From contig MUCT01000012.1 of the NCBI GenBank assembly GCA_002816585.1, positions 1 to 20,005 of the forward strand: a stretch of 20,005 bases of DNA, written 5' to 3'. Under the pieces are notes generated by a model. It had not been told where the DNA came from and ran no database searches. It saw nothing but the letters and a program-made list of their open reading frames with translations. The translations under genes were made by a program, and so were the position numbers. Source of the stretch: SAR202 cluster bacterium Io17-Chloro-G6. GTDB taxonomy: Bacteria; Chloroflexota; Dehalococcoidia; UBA3495. Below are positions 15,259 through 20,005 of this stretch, in pieces. The number at the start of each line of letters is the position of its first letter. Within the stretch, counting starts at the first letter, position 1.

Positions 15259-15429
15259 CTATAGGCGGGCAATCACCTCAGTCCCGAAGCGACGGATGAG
15301 GTAACGCTCCCGCCATAGAGACTGGGAATCTGGGATGCCGATGTAGGCGAAGCCCAGGTCTTCGGCCAGCTTGGCGCTCACGGCCGTTTTCTTCAGGTCG
15401 TGAGGGACGATGACAACTCCAAATTTCAT
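15259..15429 (-). pseudogene. Luciferase-like monooxygenase (LLM) remnant, internally deleted
   Basis: The 56-residue frame starts MKFGVVIVPHDLKKTAVSAK and continues LAEDLGFAYIGIPDSQSLWRE, the N-terminal strand-helix-strand of LLM flavin- or F420-dependent monooxygenases, which normally have about 300 residues. After WRE it jumps to RYLIRRFGTEVIARL and a stop, which resembles the extreme C-terminus of the family. The roughly 230-residue middle with the cofactor site is missing, as if by a clean internal deletion. The start is intact: AAGGAG lies 5-6 nt upstream, and the ATG overlaps the previous gene's stop in ATGA (15426-15429). The small product could still be translated, but an active enzyme is not possible. 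Confidence 0.75.
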
Positions 15430-16136
15430 GCGCTCTCCTTGGCAATTGCCTGGTTGGTTGGATCGGCGGTCTTGGCGGGGCACCTGGTTAGACGGCTGAA
15501 ATTCCGGGCCTGGCGCAGATTCGAGAAAGTATAGATGACGATACAAAGGCCCAACAATGCCTCAGGCACCTCGGAGCCCCGCGGACCAGAATTGAAATGG
15601 TCCATAAACAGCCTGGGAATGTTGGCGGTTCTCCAGAGGTCGCCAGTGCGCCAGACCATCAATAACAGCAGCGCGGGAGCTAGTATCGGAGAGGGCAAGA
15701 TCAATCGCATCCGGTCGCTGAGACCACGCAAATTAGCCGTAAAGCGCCACAGCCCTCCGATCAGGCCAAGGGCGCTGCCCCAAAAGAGGACTTCGAATAT
15801 CACGTTATTGGCGAAGTTGACGTTGTGGAGGGTTGTCTCCCCTTGGAAATTTATCTCCTCCAGCGCTGCAGGGGTGCCCCAGCCCACCAACCGCTGGCCC
15901 CAACTGATCTCTTCCATGCCGCCCAAGAAAAGTCCCGCCGCCAGAATCAAGTAGAAATATTTCAAACCCGAGTGCCTGGTGAATCGTAGCGTCCATGCTG
16001 CCGCGCCGGCGGCCATTGCTCCCGCTAGGTAGGTTGCCACCGACCACCACTCGCTGAGGCCGTCTTCACTTTCCAGCCAGGCGACCTCAAGAAATGTGCG
16101 TAGAGACCAATGGGCCACCACCGCGAAGACCAACAC
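15426..16136 (-). CDS. Membrane protein, C-terminal part of a frameshifted gene
   Basis: This frame of about 236 residues carries several hydrophobic segments (near 1-12, 32-48, 58-75, 108-128, 146-162 and 190-207 of this part). It also has the motif EEISWGQRLVGW followed by INFQGETTLHN, which I recognise as a conserved signature of an uncharacterised integral membrane family. No good start codon or ribosome site exists for it: the frame is open upstream through YPHDRYGPSFFLALSGVLVF to a TAG near 16210. Removing one G from the five-G run at 16178-16182 joins it to the frame of the upstream part and yields one protein of 364 residues (16521 to 15426). The stop overlaps the LLM remnant's ATG. 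It is the third gene after aroE and aroC. Confidence 0.8.
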   Translation of the reverse strand: MLVFAVVAHWSLRTFLEVAWLESEDGLSEWWSVATYLAGAMAAGAAAWTLRFTRHSGLKYFYLILAAGLFLGGMEEISWGQRLVGWGTPAALEEINFQGETTLHNVNFANNVIFEVLFWGSALGLIGGLWRFTANLRGLSDRMRLILPSPILAPALLLLMVWRTGDLWRTANIPRLFMDHFNSGPRGSEVPEALLGLCIVIYTFSNLRQARNFSRLTRCPAKTADPTNQAIAKESA

Positions 16137-16521
16137 TCCGGACAGGGCCAGGAAGAAGCTGGGGCCGTAGCGGTCGTGGGGGTAGCTTATCGTTTTCCTG
16201 ACCTGCGGCTATCGGGTGGAGGAGCCGCGCCAATCTTGACCGCAGTGTCTTGCTGCCCAACGGCAAAGTGATTGCTGCTACCGCGACGCCGGCCCAACCC
16301 CAAGTGTTGATTCCGTCCTTAATCGCTTCAGCGGTCTTTGGCGAAAGGCTGCCGGAACCGGAGCGGGATATCTCCGCCAGCCTTTCTACGGCTGAAAATA
16401 TAGTTCCGTCAAAGGTGAGCAGCAGCAAGCCCAGGACCAGGCTGAACAATCCCATGACGGTCCACGGGACGAACGCGCTGAAGATGGATGGAGGCTGCGG
16501 ATGGGTGTGGTTGGCGGCCAC
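16087..16521 (-). CDS. Membrane protein, N-terminal part of a frameshifted gene
   Basis: The frame begins at a GTG (16521), 31 bp after the aroC stop, and gives two clear membrane segments at about residues 14-37 and 74-88. It then reads TLRSRLARLLHPIAAGQENDK. From there the predicted sequence turns into a Pro/Arg/Leu-rich tail (KLPPRPLRPQLLPGP) ending at 16087, which looks like out-of-frame translation. The alternative frame at the same place is protein-like (PHDRYGPSFFLALSG) and leads into the C-terminal part. I therefore read the two frames as one gene with a single-base indel in a homopolymer. Whether it is biological or a sequencing error is open. No function is known. Confidence 0.7.
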   Translation of the reverse strand: MAANHTHPQPPSIFSAFVPWTVMGLFSLVLGLLLLTFDGTIFSAVERLAEISRSGSGSLSPKTAEAIKDGINTWGWAGVAVAAITLPLGSKTLRSRLARLLHPIAAGQENDKLPPRPLRPQLLPGPVRSVGLRGGGPLVSTHIS

Positions 16522-16552
16522 GGTTAATTGCCTGGCCTGATTACCGGATTTA

Positions 16553-17734
16553 TTATTCGAATATCTTGCGGGGCCCCACGGTAGTCATGTAGCCTTCGAA
16601 ATTACGCCGGGTTTCCGGGATGGAATCTCCGCCGAACTTTTCCATGAAGGCCTCGGCCAACACCAGGGCCACCATCGCTTCGCCGACCACGCAGGCCGGT
16701 GGCGCCTGACAGACGTCGGAACGCTCAAAGTGGGCCAGGACCTCTTCGCCGGTGTCCAGGTCAACGGAAGGCAGAGGAGTGACCATGGTGGCAATGGGTT
16801 TGATCGCGAACCGGGCGACCAGAGGCATGCCGTTGGTCATCCCGCCTTCGGTTCCGCCCAGCTTATTGGTCTTTCTTTGCCAGGGGTGGTCCGGGTCCGT
16901 CACGGGCAGTATAACGTCCTGCACTTGGGAGCCACGCTGCTCGGCGATTTCCCAACCCGGGCCGATGGACACGCCCTTGACTGCGTTGATAGACATGAGG
17001 GCCTGGGCCACAAGGGCATCGATCTTCTTGTCCCAGCTCACATGGGAACCCAGGCCGATGGGCACATTTTCGGCGATGATCTCGCAGGTGCCGCCGACCG
17101 TGTCTCCGGCCTCTTTTGTGGCATCGATCTCCGCGGCCATCTTCTGAGCCGCGACCGGGTCGGCACAGCGCACCGGGGATTCCTCAACGGCCTCCCAGTC
17201 GATTTTCTCGGGAGGCACCGCATGCACCGACCCTATAGATATGACGTGGCTGTGAATCTGTATGCCAAACTCTTCCAGAAATTTGATGGCGATGGCCCCG
17301 GCTGCCACTCTGGCAGCGGTTTCTCTGGCGCTGGCCCGCTCCAAGACGTTTCGGACATCCTCAAACCCGTACTTCATCGCTCCTGGCAGGTCGGCATGGC
17401 CGGGGCGGAGACGGGTGATCCGCTGAGTGCGTGGGCTCTGGGGCGGACCCTCCAGCGGGTCGACGGCCATGGCCTCTTCCCAGTTGGCCCAGTCCTTGTT
17501 CTCTACGGTCATGCCGATGGGGCTGCCCAAGGTCCGGCCGTGGCGCACTCCGGAGATGATCTTGGCCCGGTCCTGTTCGATGAGCATACGTCCGCCCCGT
17601 CCATAGCCCTTCTGCCGGCGGCCCAGATGGATGCCGATATAGTCTTCGCTGATTGACAGTCCAGCGGGAACGCCCTCCATTATAATGACCAGTCCCTGTC
17701 CGTGAGACTCCCCCGCGGTGGAAAATTTAACCAT
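16553..17734 (-). CDS. aroC: Chorismate synthase
   Basis: Chorismate synthase removes phosphate from EPSP to give chorismate, the last shikimate-pathway step, using reduced FMN without net redox change. The 393-residue length fits the family. Signatures include GESHGQGL with the catalytic His near 11, RRQKGYGRGGRM (39-50), RPGHADLPGAMKYG with the second catalytic His near 113, ERASARETAARVA (132-144) and the FMN-side GGMTNGMPLVARFAIKP. AGGA about 6 nt before ATG 17734 supports the start. It follows aroE by 59 bp on the same strand and is probably co-transcribed with it. Confidence 0.98.
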   Translation of the reverse strand: MVKFSTAGESHGQGLVIIMEGVPAGLSISEDYIGIHLGRRQKGYGRGGRMLIEQDRAKIISGVRHGRTLGSPIGMTVENKDWANWEEAMAVDPLEGPPQSPRTQRITRLRPGHADLPGAMKYGFEDVRNVLERASARETAARVAAGAIAIKFLEEFGIQIHSHVISIGSVHAVPPEKIDWEAVEESPVRCADPVAAQKMAAEIDATKEAGDTVGGTCEIIAENVPIGLGSHVSWDKKIDALVAQALMSINAVKGVSIGPGWEIAEQRGSQVQDVILPVTDPDHPWQRKTNKLGGTEGGMTNGMPLVARFAIKPIATMVTPLPSVDLDTGEEVLAHFERSDVCQAPPACVVGEAMVALVLAEAFMEKFGGDSIPETRRNFEGYMTTVGPRKIFE

Positions 17735-17793
17735 CTAGATCCTAGTAAAAATCCCGGTTGGAAAGTGTATAGGGCGAGAAGCGGCGCGCCACC

Positions 17794-18675
17794 CTAAGCG
17801 CCTCGGGAGGTCATTTCTTCAGTAGCGGCTGCCAGCATCACATCAACTGGCGCGTCCCGGCCCGTCCACATCTGAAAGGACAAAACTCCCTGATACACCA
17901 GCATATGGAGCCCGCCCAGCGTGGTGGCCCCGGCGGCGGCGGCCTCTCGGAGGAGGGGAGTTTCCATGGGATTATACACCAGGTCGTTGACTATGGCTGA
18001 CGCTGGGATCTGGTCTGCAGAAAGAGGAGAGCCGTTCTCGTCCGGCCCATGGGACATGCCCATTGTGGTGCAGTTCACAATGAGGGCCGCAGATTTGGCG
18101 GCTTGGGTCAGGGCTTCCGGCAAGAGCGGTATAGCTTCCGAATTAACGCCGTTTTCCGAAGCCAGTTGGGCCAGCGTTTCAGCACGCTCCAGGGTCCGGT
18201 TGGCGATCACTAACGATTCAACGCCTCCCCTCGCCAAGGCCAACAAGATGCCCCGGGCCGCGCCGCCCGCGCCCAATATCAAAGCGTGGGAGCCGGCTCC
18301 GGAGCCGGCCGGTGGGCCGTCGGGAGAGTAGCCGGTCTCTACCAAAAGCGCACGCAGAAAGCCGGGGCCATCGGTGTTGTGGCCGGTGAGGCGGCCGTCC
18401 CGGTTGACAATAGTGTTCACCGCTCCAGCGGCGGTGGCCCACTCATCGACCTCGTCCAGAAATGGGATCACTGCCTGCTTGTGGGGCACGGTGATGTTAA
18501 TGCCCAGTGTGCCGGAAACACGCAGGCTCGCCACAAAATCGCCCACGCCCTGGGGTGTTACTTCCCATTTCTCGTAGGTGGCGTCGATGCCCAAGTGTTC
18601 GAGCCCCGCCTGCTGAAACACGGGCGAGATAGAGTGGGCGATGGGGTAGCCGATTATTCCTAGACGTTGGGGCAT
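17794..18675 (-). CDS. aroE: Shikimate dehydrogenase (NADP+)
   Basis: AroE reduces 3-dehydroshikimate to shikimate with NADPH. The 293-residue protein carries the substrate-site SISP (15-18), the catalytic Lys near 66 in NITVPHK, AVNT with Asn near 87 and GHNTDG with Asp near 102. The NADP-binding GAGGAARG (135-142) and ANRT follow, then NCTTMGM, DLVYNPMETPLL and the terminal GGLHMLVYQG. All active-site residues are present. There is no clear Shine-Dalgarno site before ATG 18675. A good promoter lies about 50 bp upstream (18725-18754), making aroE the first gene of the aroE-aroC-membrane protein-LLM remnant operon. No leader peptide like that of DAHP synthase is seen here. Confidence 0.97.
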   Translation of the reverse strand: MPQRLGIIGYPIAHSISPVFQQAGLEHLGIDATYEKWEVTPQGVGDFVASLRVSGTLGINITVPHKQAVIPFLDEVDEWATAAGAVNTIVNRDGRLTGHNTDGPGFLRALLVETGYSPDGPPAGSGAGSHALILGAGGAARGILLALARGGVESLVIANRTLERAETLAQLASENGVNSEAIPLLPEALTQAAKSAALIVNCTTMGMSHGPDENGSPLSADQIPASAIVNDLVYNPMETPLLREAAAAGATTLGGLHMLVYQGVLSFQMWTGRDAPVDVMLAAATEEMTSRGA

Positions 18676-18724
18676 ACGTGCACCGATGTCTTGTTCGAAG
18701 TCACATTCATCCCTCTAATGTGTG

Positions 18725-18754
18725 ATTATAGAGAGTGCATGCATGTTGTCTCAA
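18725..18754 (-). promoter_or_regulatory. Promoter of the aroE-aroC operon
   Basis: On the minus strand TTGAGA (18754-18749) precedes a perfect TATAAT (18730-18725) by 18 bp. The spacer contains the palindrome TGCATGCA (about 18737-18745), a possible operator. The predicted leader to ATG 18675 is about 43 nt. Confidence 0.7.
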
Positions 18755-18850
18755 GCTGATTATTAGTGACCTAATGCTCGTTGACACCAATGAGGCGCTA
18801 AACCTAGAATCGCGGAAAGAACAAGGCCACGACGGTCCGTAAGGATTCTC

Positions 18851-19954
18851 TTGGAACCAATTAGACGAGTTAAAGAAACCCTCCCTCTTTACACAAACTG
18901 GAGTTTCTACGAATTTTTCTCCGGCGTTGGTCTAGCTCGCCTCGCATTAGAACCGCAATGGAATTGCGTTTGGGCCAACGATATTGATCCCAAAAAATCG
19001 GAAATATACAAGGCGGAATTCGGTGATGACGACTTCCGCCTAGGGGATATTCGTGGAATAGAAATCGATTCTTTTCCTCCGAAGGCCGACCTTGCCTGGG
19101 CATCTTTCCCCTGCCAAGATCTTTCGTTGGCCGGCTGGCGTCGGGGGATGTCGGCTCGCCGTAGCGGCACGTTCTGGGCATTTTGGAGAATACTTCGGTC
19201 GCTGACTGAAAAAAACGACCGCCCACCTATCGTTGTGATTGAAAATGTGCCGGGATTACTGTATGGATCGAATTTCCTTGGTTTAGCCGAGGCACTGACA
19301 TCGTTAGGAATGCAATTTGGGGCGATGGTATTGGATGCACGTTGGTTCCTACCTCAATCGCGCCCGCGGGTTTTCGTTGTTGCAGTTGATGCTACTATGG
19401 ATTGTAGTCGATTCATTGACCATATGCCGGAAGGCAGACCGTGGTTTCCCAAAGCTGTGGAGAATGCCCGAGCAAATTTACCTCCCCATCTGGCATCCTA
19501 CTGGAGGTGGTGGCAGCTTCCTCCAATATGCGCGACAGTTCCCACAATTGATAGTGTCTTGGAAATCGGCGACCCAGCCGTAAAATGGGATAACTGGGAT
19601 AAGACACACCGTTTGTTAAGTCTGATGAATCAAACCCACATTCGCAAAGTTGACCAGGCTTTGAAAAAAGAAGGTCGAGCCATTGGGTTCGTCTACAAGA
19701 GGACCCGGAATGGCTCACAACGAGCAGAGGTCAGGTTCGACGGAGTTGCCGGCTGCCTGCGCGCACCAGGAGGAGGCTCCAGTAGACAGACGGTGCTATT
19801 AGTTGAGAAGGGAAGCGTTCGCTCTAGATTGCTTTCCACTAGAGAGGCGGCCAGGATAATGGGGGTACCCGATTCTTTTTGGTTGCCCGATTCATACAAT
19901 GATGCCTACCGCAGGGCAATCGCATCTCACAGGGATAATACCTTAAGAAGGTAG
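18851..19954 (+). CDS. C5-cytosine DNA methyltransferase, motif X missing at the C-terminus
   Basis: The protein methylates cytosine C5 in DNA using S-adenosylmethionine. It starts at TTG 18851 with AAGGA six bases upstream and has 367 residues. Motif I FFSGVGLARLAL begins near 22; motif IV has the catalytic Cys88 in SFPCQDLSLAG; motif VI is ENVPG (131-135) and motif VIII QSRPRVFVV (169-177). A target-recognition region spans about 190-320, followed by motif IX STREAARIMGVPDSF. After YNDAYR the usual motif X (xxGNxVxxP) is replaced by 13 unrelated residues and a stop. GGCAAT (Gly-Asn) is present at 19915-19920 in another frame, so a frameshift or a truncation is possible. The region looks more AT-rich than its neighbours, suggesting recent acquisition. 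No restriction endonuclease is visible before the window ends, so an orphan enzyme or a cut-off R-M system are both possible. Confidence 0.9.
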   Translation: MEPIRRVKETLPLYTNWSFYEFFSGVGLARLALEPQWNCVWANDIDPKKSEIYKAEFGDDDFRLGDIRGIEIDSFPPKADLAWASFPCQDLSLAGWRRGMSARRSGTFWAFWRILRSLTEKNDRPPIVVIENVPGLLYGSNFLGLAEALTSLGMQFGAMVLDARWFLPQSRPRVFVVAVDATMDCSRFIDHMPEGRPWFPKAVENARANLPPHLASYWRWWQLPPICATVPTIDSVLEIGDPAVKWDNWDKTHRLLSLMNQTHIRKVDQALKKEGRAIGFVYKRTRNGSQRAEVRFDGVAGCLRAPGGGSSRQTVLLVEKGSVRSRLLSTREAARIMGVPDSFWLPDSYNDAYRRAIASHRDNTLRR

Positions 19955-20005
19955 GCCTCATCCCAACCGGCCCTCAGTCTTCTGGCCTTGACCCCACCTT
20001 TGGAA

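Noticed and set aside
16730..17656. A 308-residue plus-strand open frame
   Set aside because: It is the antisense shadow of chorismate synthase, with no ribosome site and no family resemblance.

Overview
The window looks like a piece of a free-living bacterial chromosome, probably from the Chloroflexota (a SAR202- or Dehalococcoidia-like lineage). This is an inference from gene content and order: pdxS-pdxT, then a degenerate GNAT-like gene, an R3H-type SpoIIIAA/Ycf45-like ATPase and tmk; proline/threonine-rich lipoproteins; and remnants of LLM-flavoprotein and SDR families. No rRNA or phylogenetic marker alignment is available here. Most of the DNA is moderately GC-rich. The right-hand end (from about 18760, with the DNA methyltransferase) looks more AT-rich.

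Layout. 1-1214: the start of an IS630-like transposase (minus) facing a dead Fic-family gene with two in-frame stops and a deletion. 1243-3239 (minus): a small protein of unknown function and an aldehyde dehydrogenase, probably one operon. 3464-4005: a decayed short-chain dehydrogenase. 4060-5398 (minus): DAHP synthase, preceded by what reads as a complete ribosome-mediated attenuator: a 33-aa leader peptide with a W-F-F-W-Y-Y run, an antiterminator segment and an intrinsic terminator. 5636-7071 (minus): a lipoprotein with an NTF2-like look and an SRPBCC protein with its own promoter and terminator. 7399-7632 (minus): a tRNA-Phe/tRNA-Gly pair with encoded CCA ends and a clear promoter. 7814-9641: a YfbK-like VWA lipoprotein. 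9726-14736: a plus-strand run of pdxS, pdxT, GNAT-like, R3H ATPase and tmk, with overlapping or close gene ends. 14761-15169 (minus): a 94-aa SelW/Rdx-like protein with an in-frame UGA, read here as a selenoprotein. 15259-18754 (minus): an aroE-aroC operon followed by a frameshifted membrane-protein gene and a luciferase-like monooxygenase remnant. 18851-19954: a C5-cytosine DNA methyltransferase lacking its C-terminal motif X.

Function. Three shikimate-pathway enzymes are present (DAHP synthase, shikimate dehydrogenase, chorismate synthase). The first committed step appears to be controlled by charged aromatic tRNA through attenuation. PdxS and PdxT together form PLP synthase. The four broken genes (Fic, SDR, LLM remnant, frameshifted membrane protein) and the IS fragment suggest active gene decay between conserved housekeeping blocks.

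The two most rewarding findings are both invisible to a plain ORF caller: the aromatic attenuator at 5242-5398 and the UGA-containing SelW-like gene at 14819-15103.
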